NCBI GenBank assembly: GCA_015663855.1 | Contig: DQRJ01000036.1 | Location: forward strand, 1-10,924 | Direction of reading: 5' to 3' | DNA: 10,924 nucleotides | From: Flavobacteriales bacterium | GTDB taxonomy: Bacteria > Bacteroidota > Bacteroidia > Flavobacteriales_D > Sanyastnellaceae | Part shown: positions 1-7,389 of the stretch, in pieces | Numbering within the stretch: the first letter of the stretch is position 1 | Layout: every line of letters starts with the position of its first letter | The notes under the pieces: generated by a model | What the model was told of the DNA's origin: nothing | What the model saw: the letters and a program-made list of their open reading frames with translations, nothing else | The model's database searches: none | Made by a program: the position numbers and the translations under genes

Positions 1-49
1 ATCACGGTGCAAATTTCATGCAGTGAGTAATCATCACAAAACCGTTCAC
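1..49 (-). repeat. Left arm of a 49-base perfect inverted repeat (partner 435-483)
   Basis: Positions 1-49 are the exact reverse complement of 435-483, and the match stops at position 50 (c, against t at 434). The arm reaches the window edge, so it may be longer. The shared bases at the inner end, gtgaac (49-44 on the minus strand, 435-440 on the plus strand), also encode the last plausible Asd residues V-N. Asd coding sequence thus switches into the inverted copy through a 6-base microhomology. This is the pattern of a fold-back chimera from amplification, library making or assembly, rather than a functional repeat. Confidence 0.9.
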
Positions 50-382
50 CTCAGGAACTACTAATTTATAGTCCTTATGCATGCGCCAAGCCGAGCTGTT
101 GTCAACTACAGTCGTTCCCGCTGCCGCAAACTTCGGAGCCCATTCTAAGCTCGTCTCTCCTCCTGCAGAAAAAAGCGCCACATCTGGAGCTGCTGCAACA
201 GCAGCCTCTAACCCCATCACCTCAACTTCTCCCCCTGCAAATGCAATCTTTTTGCCCACGGATCTCTCCGAAGCAACCGCCAGCAACTCTTCAACCGGAA
301 AACCCCTTTCCTCTAGGGTTCTAAGCATGGTTCTCCCCACTAAACCGGTAGCTCCGATGACTGCAACGCGTAATGATTTCAT
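2..382 (-). CDS. asd: Aspartate-semialdehyde dehydrogenase, N-terminal part; 3' end replaced by a chimeric tail
   Basis: Asd reduces aspartyl phosphate to aspartate semialdehyde with NADPH, the branch point to lysine/diaminopimelate, threonine and methionine; it is cytoplasmic. Seen: a nucleotide-binding start with GATGLVG (residues 10-16), ASERSVGK (37-44, the ASxRSxGK coenzyme-phosphate region), FSAGG (71-75) and DNSSAWRM (94-101) before VVPEVN (108-113). All are in family order and spacing. Family members are about 330 aa, so roughly one third is present. The catalytic-cysteine segment (NPNCST-like) should come soon after VVPEVN but is absent. Residues 114-126 and the stop at 4-2 do not resemble Asd and are encoded by an inverted copy of the neighbouring locus (positions 435-483). 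The genuine coding part is therefore about 44-382. The start at 382 directly precedes the Rossmann strand, as in the family. The gene is divergent from the lamin-tail gene; I see no clear promoter box for it. Identity is very sure; the 3' end is judged artefactual. Confidence 0.93.
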   Translation of the reverse strand: MKSLRVAVIGATGLVGRTMLRTLEERGFPVEELLAVASERSVGKKIAFAGGEVEVMGLEAAVAAAPDVALFSAGGETSLEWAPKFAAAGTTVVDNSSAWRMHKDYKLVVPEVNGFVMITHCMKFAP

Positions 383-434
383 TTGGCTAAGGTAATTTTT
401 CCTACATGACTTTATAAGTGTATGGATCTGATTT

Positions 435-483
435 GTGAACGGTTTTGTGATGATTACTCACTGCATGAAATTTGCACCGTGAT
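435..483 (+). repeat. Right arm of the 49-base inverted repeat, the probable native copy
   Basis: This is the exact inverted partner of 1-49. It lies in the asd/lamin-tail intergenic region, includes a candidate promoter for the lamin-tail gene and ends inside that gene's ATG (482-484). Because it sits in a sensible promoter context, it is the likely original. The copy at 1-49 interrupts a conserved enzyme and is the likely artefact. The arms are separated by 385 bases. Confidence 0.88.
444..474 (+). promoter_or_regulatory. Candidate Bacteroidota promoter for the lamin-tail gene and its downstream run
   Basis: TTTG at 444-447, a 19-base spacer, then gAaaTTTG at 467-474. This matches the Bacteroidota pattern TTTG / N19-21 / TAnnTTTG except for the first base of the -7 box. 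The -7 box ends 7 bases before the ATG at 482, so transcription would begin almost at the start codon. I saw no better candidate in 383-481. It is based on motif and spacing only. The inverted arm at 1-49 carries a second copy that is probably not real. Confidence 0.4.
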
Positions 484-3400
484 GAATTTTTTATGCCTTG
501 TACCCTTCTTTTTAGCCCAAACCCAGGTTGTCCCCCCTCAAACCGACTCGCTTTCCTGGTCGATTTCCGAAAATTGGTCGCCCGCGACAGAATTAAATAC
601 GACCAGTTCGTGGAATTTAGACGCGCCAAGCCCTGGTACGTACCGACTTTGGGGGTGTTCGACCTCTCCTTTTCCCGAACTTACTTTAGATATGAGGTGG
701 CGACAAGATTTATCGGGTTCGAACAATAATCAGTCCCGATTTTTCATAACCGAATCACCTCCCGATCTCACAACATATTCCGATTACGAATCATTACCGG
801 AAGGGTCGCTCATTATTTCTGTCGGCAGAAACGGTAGCGATGACCCACTCGAAATTACTACTCCTTTCTCGTCATCTTTCCAAGAAATAAATTCCGAATA
901 TTTCGATTTCTCCTCACCATTCGACCTTGACTTATCATTACGAATCGACTCTAGCTACTCGACCTCAACACTTCGAGCTTCCATTCATGATTCAAATATA
1001 TCGCTCCCTTTATCGGACAATCTCATCTTCACACCACCCGACAATTGGCAACCTAAATGCATAGGCTTCGAAGCAAAATGTACCTCCTCGAATACAGATG
1101 CGTTCTCATGGGCTCTCCTTAATCTGCAAAACATTTGGACGCCTCTACCATCCCCTAAAATAATTTCCCACGCAGCATTAGATAGTATTTCGGTAGAAAT
1201 CGCTTGGAACAGGCTCCCCCCTAATGGGATATCCGGCCCCATAAATGCTGTTTCTGTGCCGCCCCCTACATCCTCTCCCCACCTTTCAATTTTCTCACAT
1301 TTAGACCAAATGCAAGACGGAATTTCATCCCCTCTTCGAATTTCCGTAGGCGAGATGGATACGGTGTTGAGTATGGTTTGGACTGACAATGAAAAAGTGG
1401 CATTCCGAGAATTGACAATTACAGAATTATTTGTCGATGCAACACCTTCATTAGGACTACCGGAAGTTGAATGGATGGAGGTGTTAAATACCACGGACCG
1501 CATCATCAACATCAACGACTGGGGACTTATCGCCGAAAGCGTAAACTCCACCACAGAAATCAACAGACCACTCCTCCCTTCTGATGGTTGGAACGGTCTT
1601 ATTGCGCCACACGAGCGGTTCCTAATTTGCACATCACCTTACACGGAATCAAATTCTATTTTCGACCATGGCTATTACGCACAGGCTTCAGGGTTTTCGA
1701 GCCTTAGCGATAATGGAATGACCCTCACTTTACTTCGACCCGACGGAACATTGATAGACCAAATCACCTATGAAAGATCGTGGTGGCATGACGAATCATT
1801 AGCTGCTCGATCCACAAACAAAGTTCATCCTCTAGGATGTGGATTAGCCGAAAACTGGCGACCATCCTACTCATCTATAGGCGCTAGCCCTTGGGAATCC
1901 AGCGCCTTAGAGAATTCACAACAAATATCTATATCTCCATTAGTGATTTCACCACATTTTAGAAACTCACATCGTGTTGAGTTTACATTCAGTCCATCTC
2001 TAGACCCAATTTCAACTATTCACGCGCTCGTTAGTCAAGAGAATAATGCTATTGAACTGAGATTCGAAAATCCTTATTGGGTAATGGACCGATTAACTCC
2101 TCTTACAGTAGGAAAACCTCTTCAAATCATCATAGAAGGTGGACAGTTGTGCAGCAACGGATACAATATCAATGGAGTTTTAGACGGATGGATACCTTCG
2201 CGATCTCCTAGATGGAATGATTTGGTGATCTCTGAATTTCTAACAAATCCATCTCCCGATAGCCCTTGGGATGAGTGGGTAGAAATCGCAAACATCAGCG
2301 GCGAGACTCTTGATCTAGAGGGGCTGAGTCTTAATTCCGGCACCTTTATACCCGAAATCACTCTTCGTGCTGATAGTTTCCTAGTCCTCTCTCCCGATAA
2401 TTTCATTTCTTGGAGCCCTCTTTCAGCAAATGCTGGAATTATCACTCTTACCGTCAACAGCAACAAAATTGATGTCGTTAATTACACAAAATGTTTTCAC
2501 GATAATGGCGACAAGGCCGACGGAGGTTTTTCATTGGAAAGACGGAACTTAAATACTCAATCTAACGACCCCGACAACTGGGCCAGTGGTGTAGGCTCTA
2601 TGGGCGGATCTCCGGGGAAAGAACGCGAAATTAGTTCCACACCTGAGTCCGAAGTGGCTATACAAGATACAACAGTGATTTGGGGAGAGTTTGAAGGGAA
2701 AATTGCCTGGAATTCTACTTTTGCAATGGACTCAAGCGTCTTGAACATGCTTAATTGGAGTCCGCAAATTGAATGGTCTTTTTTAAAAAATGACTTGCAA
2801 ATCGCCATATCAAGCATTGATATAAATACACTTTTCGATCAATTTGGAGACGAAAACGATGAGCTTAAACTAGAATGCTTTTCTTGGAAAACTATATCCG
2901 ATACTTCCAGTTCCTTTCTAAATCAAAATCTAAATTCCTGGAGAATTGAACGACCCACAGAGTCTTCATCTCTTAGTTTTCGCCTAAATGAATTTCTAGG
3001 CGAGCCCGCCTTAGGAGAAGGAAAGTTTATCGAGATTGGGAATATTCGAGATGAAATTAGTTCAACGGACGGCTTAATAATTTCAACGGACGCAGAACCT
3101 CAACCAAACGATTGGACCGAATTTACCGATGTAAATTGGTGGGTCCCAAAGAACGGATTTCTCGCCGTTGCTGAATGTCCAAATTGGATTTTAAATTCGA
3201 ATGAAAAGTCTATCATTGTTAAGGGAGATATTCCGTCATTAACCAATGGGCGAACTCTACAACTAACATCATATATGTTTAACGAAATCGATTCTATTCG
3301 AATTACCGAATACGAAAAAGGAGTATCTAAGGCTCGCCTAGACTTATATCGGTCACTATGGATAAACACCCCGTTAATCGTTGGAGGAAGTTCCCCCGGA

Positions 3401-3796
3401 CGAATAAATTATTCTTCTCTAATCCCATTAAATTTAGAACATTCTGCGCTAAAAAACTCTCCTTTAACTATTTCGCCAAAGACTATTAATTTAAATTCCA
3501 TTTCAAATCATCGATGGGCTCAAATAGAGTGGACCCCACCTGAAGACACTGGTGTTTGGTCGATAGGAATTAAGGTGCTTACGCAAAATGGAAATTGTAT
3601 AGCAACATTAACTGAAAGCGAAGAAATTGAAACTTGTGGAGTTTGGATTTTTGAAGGACTGGATAACGAAGGACGAAGCATCTATCCTGGAACATACATT
3701 GTCGTTTTAGAAGGCGAGAACATTAAATCTGAGGAGGTGATAGGTAGGAAAACGAAAGTTATTCTTCGTGGATTAATTCATGTAACAGCGATGTAG
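482..3796 (+). CDS. Secreted multidomain protein with three lamin-tail-like domains and a FlgD-type Ig-like C-terminus
   Basis: A 1104-aa exported protein of unassigned function. The N-terminus is a short signal peptide (MNFLCLVPFFLAQ). A beta-rich region (about 20-230) resembles the N-terminal module of Bacteroidota lamin-tail proteins, followed by an Ig-like stretch. Three lamin-tail-like modules follow: about 312-450 (opening LTITELFVDATPS, with EWMEVLN), about 580-716 (LVISEFLTNPSP, WVEIANISG, then GGFSLERRN and MGGSPG) and about 830-978 (FRLNEFLGEP, FIEIGN, ending VGGSSPG); the third is most degenerate. Ig-like linkers carry SPLVISP (485-491) and SPLTISP (993-999). Residues about 998-1104 resemble a FlgD-type Ig domain (WIFEGLDNEG, YPGTYIVVLEG). 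Lamin-tail domains in bacteria are taken as surface or adhesive modules; the role here is inferred. I prefer the ATG at 482 over the in-frame ATG at 422 because it opens directly on the signal peptide. DUF4271 follows after 31 bases. Confidence 0.8.
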   Translation: MNFLCLVPFFLAQTQVVPPQTDSLSWSISENWSPATELNTTSSWNLDAPSPGTYRLWGCSTSPFPELTLDMRWRQDLSGSNNNQSRFFITESPPDLTTYSDYESLPEGSLIISVGRNGSDDPLEITTPFSSSFQEINSEYFDFSSPFDLDLSLRIDSSYSTSTLRASIHDSNISLPLSDNLIFTPPDNWQPKCIGFEAKCTSSNTDAFSWALLNLQNIWTPLPSPKIISHAALDSISVEIAWNRLPPNGISGPINAVSVPPPTSSPHLSIFSHLDQMQDGISSPLRISVGEMDTVLSMVWTDNEKVAFRELTITELFVDATPSLGLPEVEWMEVLNTTDRIININDWGLIAESVNSTTEINRPLLPSDGWNGLIAPHERFLICTSPYTESNSIFDHGYYAQASGFSSLSDNGMTLTLLRPDGTLIDQITYERSWWHDESLAARSTNKVHPLGCGLAENWRPSYSSIGASPWESSALENSQQISISPLVISPHFRNSHRVEFTFSPSLDPISTIHALVSQENNAIELRFENPYWVMDRLTPLTVGKPLQIIIEGGQLCSNGYNINGVLDGWIPSRSPRWNDLVISEFLTNPSPDSPWDEWVEIANISGETLDLEGLSLNSGTFIPEITLRADSFLVLSPDNFISWSPLSANAGIITLTVNSNKIDVVNYTKCFHDNGDKADGGFSLERRNLNTQSNDPDNWASGVGSMGGSPGKEREISSTPESEVAIQDTTVIWGEFEGKIAWNSTFAMDSSVLNMLNWSPQIEWSFLKNDLQIAISSIDINTLFDQFGDENDELKLECFSWKTISDTSSSFLNQNLNSWRIERPTESSSLSFRLNEFLGEPALGEGKFIEIGNIRDEISSTDGLIISTDAEPQPNDWTEFTDVNWWVPKNGFLAVAECPNWILNSNEKSIIVKGDIPSLTNGRTLQLTSYMFNEIDSIRITEYEKGVSKARLDLYRSLWINTPLIVGGSSPGRINYSSLIPLNLEHSALKNSPLTISPKTINLNSISNHRWAQIEWTPPEDTGVWSIGIKVLTQNGNCIATLTESEEIETCGVWIFEGLDNEGRSIYPGTYIVVLEGENIKSEEVIGRKTKVILRGLIHVTAM

Positions 3797-3827
3797 ATTT
3801 AATATTAATTGTTAGAAATTGCGGCAC

Positions 3828-4493
3828 ATGTTCGAAGACCTCGCAATTAATCAGTTAGACTCGCCATCAGAAGTACTGTTATTTTTGGCGCTTTTATCAG
3901 GGGGGCTAATCGTATTGCTCCAACACAATTTCACTAGAGAATGGAATTTAGCTAAATGGACCCTAACTGATTTGCGACGAGTTCAAAAACGGAGTGCGGA
4001 AGAAGCACCCAGTTCTAGTGGGATTATTCTCGCACAATTTCAAGGAGTTTTAGCAATTACAACTATTGTTTATGGTTGTAGCATCTCTTTCAATATAGGT
4101 ATTACTCACATAGAGAGTCTTTTATTAGGATTTAGTATCGGATTGATCTCACTTGTAATTAAGTTTTTTGTGTTTTGGGTTCTAGGAAGGATTAGGGTAA
4201 CACAAAACATCTCTATAATACATAATGCTCTACAACGACACATAAGTACTTGGACTTCCATAACGGTAGGAATACTTGCTTTGATTTTTTCATTACGTCC
4301 TCATTTATTGTCTATAGTTGGGGTAGAGGGTTTTATTATTAGTTGGGGCTTTTGGACAATCTACAGAATCTGGCAGGTCATGCAAACATCCATTAAGTCA
4401 TTTTCCCGAATTTGGTGGGGAATCGTGTATCTTTGCGCCCTCGAAATTCTTCCGGTACTCATTATTTTCAAGTTCATAATGAGTGTGCTGTGA
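3828..4493 (+). CDS. DUF4271 family six-helix integral membrane protein
   Basis: A 221-aa inner-membrane protein of unknown function, from a family I recognise as Bacteroidota-associated. About six hydrophobic segments are visible: about 12-32, 68-90, 93-120, 144-162, 164-187 and 195-221. A basic cytoplasm-like stretch with many Lys/Arg lies between the first and second. The C-terminal signature YLCALEILPVLIIFK closely matches the usual DUF4271 ending (LY-C-LEILP). The ATG at 3828 is chosen over an in-frame TTG at 3819; neither has a Shine-Dalgarno sequence, normal for this phylum. The gene sits 31 bases after the lamin-tail gene and 21 bases before hemD. DUF4271 next to hemD is a familiar Bacteroidota arrangement, which suggests co-expression but does not prove a role in haem synthesis. 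Family assignment is fairly sure; function unknown. Confidence 0.85.
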   Translation: MFEDLAINQLDSPSEVLLFLALLSGGLIVLLQHNFTREWNLAKWTLTDLRRVQKRSAEEAPSSSGIILAQFQGVLAITTIVYGCSISFNIGITHIESLLLGFSIGLISLVIKFFVFWVLGRIRVTQNISIIHNALQRHISTWTSITVGILALIFSLRPHLLSIVGVEGFIISWGFWTIYRIWQVMQTSIKSFSRIWWGIVYLCALEILPVLIIFKFIMSVL

Positions 4494-4514
4494 GGAGTTT
4501 ACAACTAAAGAATT

Positions 4515-5261
4515 ATGACAAAGAAGATCAAGACTATTCTTATCTCCCAGCCCAAACCGACTACGGAAAAAAGTCCGTATTTCGATTTAGCAAAGGATAT
4601 GAAGGTGACTATTGATTTCCGTCCCTTTATCCACGTTGAGGCAATTGATGTAAAAGACTTTAGAACACAGCGCGTAGATCTTTCAAACTACACAGCGGTG
4701 ATTTTAACTTCTCGTATGGCGGTGGACCATTATTTCAGAATGGCTGAAGAAACCCGATTCGAGGTTCCATCTACTATGAAATATTTCTGCATCAGTGAGA
4801 GTACAGCTTATTACCTTCAGAAATACGTAGTTTACAGAAAAAGGAAGATTTTTCACGGTCAAGTGAGGCTTCCTGAGCTTATGACTATTATTAAGAAACA
4901 CAAGAAAGAGAAGTTTCTCCTCCCTTGCTCTGATCTTCTTAAGGCGTCTATTCCTGCTGCTCTAGACAACCTCGGAGTAGAATATTCAAGAGCTTGTATG
5001 TATAAAACTGTTTGCTCAGACTTGAGCGACCTAACAGATGTGAAATACGATTTACTTGTGTTCTTTAGCCCTAGCGGGATTGAATCTCTATTAAAGAATT
5101 TTCCTGATTTCGAACAAGGGGAAACTAGAATTGCAGCTTTCGGACCTACTACATCAAAAGCTGCAGAGAAAGCGGGCCTTAGAATCGACGTTAATGCACC
5201 TACTGCGAAAGCACCTTCGATGACAATGGCGATAGAACATTACATGAAAGGCAAGTCCTAG
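4515..5261 (+). CDS. hemD: Uroporphyrinogen-III synthase
   Basis: A 248-aa cytoplasmic enzyme that closes hydroxymethylbilane to uroporphyrinogen III with inversion of ring D (EC 4.2.1.75), the common precursor of haem, sirohaem and cobalamin. The sequence follows the Bacteroidota form along its whole length: ISQPKPTTEKSPYFDLAKDM near the start, DFRPFIHVEA, the VILTSRMAVDHYF strand-helix, MKYFCISES with the YVVYRKRKIF insert, KFLLPCSD, then VFFSPSGIESL and RIAAFGPTTSKAAEKAGL in the second half of the two-lobed fold, ending APTAKAPSMTMAI. The length is normal and no key region is missing. It lies 21 bases after the DUF4271 gene and 17 bases before rnpA. The upstream a-rich stretch aactaaagaatt stands in for a Shine-Dalgarno site. 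The other haem genes are not in this window. Confidence 0.95.
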   Translation: MTKKIKTILISQPKPTTEKSPYFDLAKDMKVTIDFRPFIHVEAIDVKDFRTQRVDLSNYTAVILTSRMAVDHYFRMAEETRFEVPSTMKYFCISESTAYYLQKYVVYRKRKIFHGQVRLPELMTIIKKHKKEKFLLPCSDLLKASIPAALDNLGVEYSRACMYKTVCSDLSDLTDVKYDLLVFFSPSGIESLLKNFPDFEQGETRIAAFGPTTSKAAEKAGLRIDVNAPTAKAPSMTMAIEHYMKGKS

Positions 5262-5278
5262 AGTTATCTTGTGGCCAA

Positions 5279-5683
5279 ATGGGGCGACAAAGAAATACAT
5301 TTGGTAAAGGTGAACGTCTGAAAAGCGTTATTGTATTTGATCGAGCTTTTTCTGAGGGCTCCAAACTCAAAGCATTTCCACTTCTTGTTCGGTATACTAA
5401 TAGCTCATTTGACGAGAAAGTGCCTTATCAAGTTGCTACAACCGTGAGTAAGCGAAGATTTAAACGAGCTGTTGATCGAAATCGTATAAAACGTTTACTT
5501 CGAGAGGCTTGGAGGTTGGAAAAACATAGACTTTTAATAGATTGGACTCCTGGAGACCCACAAAGAGCAATTGTTTTTATATATGTTGGTAGTACTATTC
5601 CGACATTCGAACAATGTCAAAGCAACATTAGGAAGATTGTAAGCGTATTAATTGATGCCCCAATTACAAAGCCCACAAAATGA
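5279..5683 (+). CDS. rnpA: Ribonuclease P protein component
   Basis: A 134-aa basic protein subunit of RNase P, which binds the catalytic RNA (rnpB, not in this window) and helps it cleave 5' leaders from pre-tRNAs. The N-terminal FGKGERLKS matches the family opening (F-K-ERLKS), and FPLLVRY follows as the early strand. The diagnostic RNP motif is at about 62-77 (KRAVDRNRIKRLLREA), with the conserved N68-R69-I70-K71-R72 and R75-E76. The length is typical. In many bacteria rnpA follows rpmH near oriC. Here it follows hemD and has no rpmH, an arrangement usual in Bacteroidota. Its TGA overlaps the ATG of the S41 protease gene (ATGA at 5680-5683), so the two are probably translationally coupled. 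Confidence 0.95.
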   Translation: MGRQRNTFGKGERLKSVIVFDRAFSEGSKLKAFPLLVRYTNSSFDEKVPYQVATTVSKRRFKRAVDRNRIKRLLREAWRLEKHRLLIDWTPGDPQRAIVFIYVGSTIPTFEQCQSNIRKIVSVLIDAPITKPTK

Positions 5684-7389
5684 AAAAGAATTTTAGAACC
5701 CCTATTTTACTAGCATTGATAGTAATAGGTGGGGGGATGGTTTCTCTGAGACTTCCCGTTAAAGAGGATTATTTCGAGATGTCAAAACAATTGGAGATTT
5801 TAAACTCTGCATTTCGAGAGTTAAACATTTTCTACGTGGACCCATTGTCTCCTGGGGATCTTATGAAGACAGGGATAGAGGCGATTCTTGAATCGTTAGA
5901 TCCCTACACAAGGTATTATCCAGAATCTAAGATGGAGGATGTGCGCTTCATGTCCACGGGAGAGTATGGTGGTGTGGGGCTATCACTAGGCGAGCGTTGG
6001 GATGGTACGTTTTTTATAACTGACATTCAGGAAGACTCCCCTGCTGAGATCAGTGGGCTTCGGTTAGGAGATAATTTGGTAGAGATTAATGGCCAAACCG
6101 TTTCGAATCTCAATATGAAGAAAATCGGTGAACTCATTAAAGGTACTAGCGGAACTGACATCGAGCTTGGGGTTAGTCATGCAAATACTAGTGAAATAGT
6201 CACTTTTTCGATAACTCGTCAAAAGATCAAGCGACCTGACGTTCCTTATTATGGAATGATCAGCGATTCAACTGGCTACCTTATTTTAAGTAAATTCACT
6301 CGTACAGCATCTGTGGAGGTTCGAAAGGCGTTAATTCAGTTGACCGATTCAATGGGAGCTAAACAAATTGTGTTTGATTTACGTGGAAATGGTGGAGGTT
6401 TATTGAGAGAGGCCGTGAATATTGTCAACCTTTTCGTTCCTAAAGGGCAAGAAGTAGTTTCTATGAGGGGGAAAACTGCTGATTGGAATAAAAACTACGG
6501 TACTACAAGAAAGGCACTATTGCCGGACATTCCTCTTGTAATATTAATGGACGATCGTAGCGCGTCAGCTTCTGAAATTGTTGCTGGCACTTTGCAAGAT
6601 CTAGACAGAGCAGTAATAATAGGACAAGAAAGTTTCGGTAAAGGACTTGTGCAACAAACGAAAAAACTTGCTTACGGAAGTAGAATAAAAATTACAGTTG
6701 CTAAGTACTATACAGCAAGTGGAAGATGTGTTCAAAGGCTGCATTATGATGATAAAAATTCTGATGGTAACGCGACGATTCAAGCTGATTCGACACTTAA
6801 AACGTTTTACACTAATAATGGACGTCCTGTAATTGAAGGGCGGGGGGTGATTCCAGATATTGAAATTCTTCCTGAAGACTTTGGGTTTGTGGTGGGCGGC
6901 ATTATGAATAGCGAGCTCATTTTTGATTTCGTAGTACATACTATTAATAATGCAGAATTAAATAATGAGTTGGCTGAAGAGATTGATGCGAAGGGGTTTG
7001 GTATAAGTGATAAGCAATGGAATGAGTTTGTGGAATTTGCGCTGCAAGAATTAGATTCTGAATTACTTTTAAATTCTAAAAGAAAATTTCCTTACGAATC
7101 GAATACAACTACCCTTGTAAGCACGTTAGAAAAGACTATGGCGGATGACGGGTTTCTTGCGGAAAATACCGATCTAGTTTCTAAACTCAAGTCTTTAGTT
7201 GAGCCAAATCTAGAAGAAGATTTATCTCGAAACGAAGAGACATTACGTGATCTTATTTCCGAGGAAATGATCTTTCACTATAAAAACACCTCGGGTGTAT
7301 TTATATATAGTTTACCCAAAGATGCCGTTGCATTATCCGCTGTCTCGACATTAGAAGGCAAGGAGTACCTTAAAGTATTGGGCTTTTAA
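5680..7389 (+). CDS. S41 family C-terminal-processing peptidase (CtpA/Prc type) with PDZ domain
   Basis: A 569-aa membrane-anchored periplasmic serine protease of the tail-specific type, which trims or degrades envelope proteins from their C-termini. One hydrophobic signal anchor lies at about 8-25, then a helical N-terminal region with LDPYTRYYP. A PDZ domain spans about 95-170 (GEYGGVGLSLG, GLRLGDNLVEINGQTV). The protease core carries FDLRGNGGG (232-240) and a Ser/Lys dyad: S296 in SASASE and K321 in FGKGLVQ, with Q325 four residues after the lysine. The 25-residue Ser-Lys spacing and the Lys+4 Gln agree with the family, so it should be active. The C-terminal part from about 420 is a less conserved, mostly helical extension common in Bacteroidota homologues of 530-570 aa. 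It overlaps rnpA by ATGA and the next gene by one base. Its substrate cannot be read from the sequence. Confidence 0.94.
   Translation: MKKNFRTPILLALIVIGGGMVSLRLPVKEDYFEMSKQLEILNSAFRELNIFYVDPLSPGDLMKTGIEAILESLDPYTRYYPESKMEDVRFMSTGEYGGVGLSLGERWDGTFFITDIQEDSPAEISGLRLGDNLVEINGQTVSNLNMKKIGELIKGTSGTDIELGVSHANTSEIVTFSITRQKIKRPDVPYYGMISDSTGYLILSKFTRTASVEVRKALIQLTDSMGAKQIVFDLRGNGGGLLREAVNIVNLFVPKGQEVVSMRGKTADWNKNYGTTRKALLPDIPLVILMDDRSASASEIVAGTLQDLDRAVIIGQESFGKGLVQQTKKLAYGSRIKITVAKYYTASGRCVQRLHYDDKNSDGNATIQADSTLKTFYTNNGRPVIEGRGVIPDIEILPEDFGFVVGGIMNSELIFDFVVHTINNAELNNELAEEIDAKGFGISDKQWNEFVEFALQELDSELLLNSKRKFPYESNTTTLVSTLEKTMADDGFLAENTDLVSKLKSLVEPNLEEDLSRNEETLRDLISEEMIFHYKNTSGVFIYSLPKDAVALSAVSTLEGKEYLKVLGF

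Noticed and set aside
81..395. Plus-strand open frame of 104 codons opposite asd
   Set aside because: It lies wholly antisense to clearly conserved Asd coding sequence, has a low-complexity Ala/Ser/Thr composition and shows no family resemblance.
422..481. In-frame upstream ATG that would add 20 residues to the lamin-tail protein
   Set aside because: The added residues are charged and cysteine-rich and would bury the signal peptide that begins at 482. The candidate promoter at 444-474 also lies downstream of 422.
383..481. Promoter for asd on the minus strand
   Set aside because: I searched the reverse complement for TAnnTTTG with an upstream TTG or TTTG and found no acceptable match.
985..1632. 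215-codon minus-strand open frame inside the lamin-tail gene, plus other antisense frames in the large genes
   Set aside because: They are fully antisense to genes with recognisable domains, have no homology I recognise and have no promoter or start context. They are chance shadows.
3819..3827. TTG start for the DUF4271 gene
   Set aside because: It adds only three residues, and an ATG follows at 3828 with no ribosome-binding site favouring the TTG.
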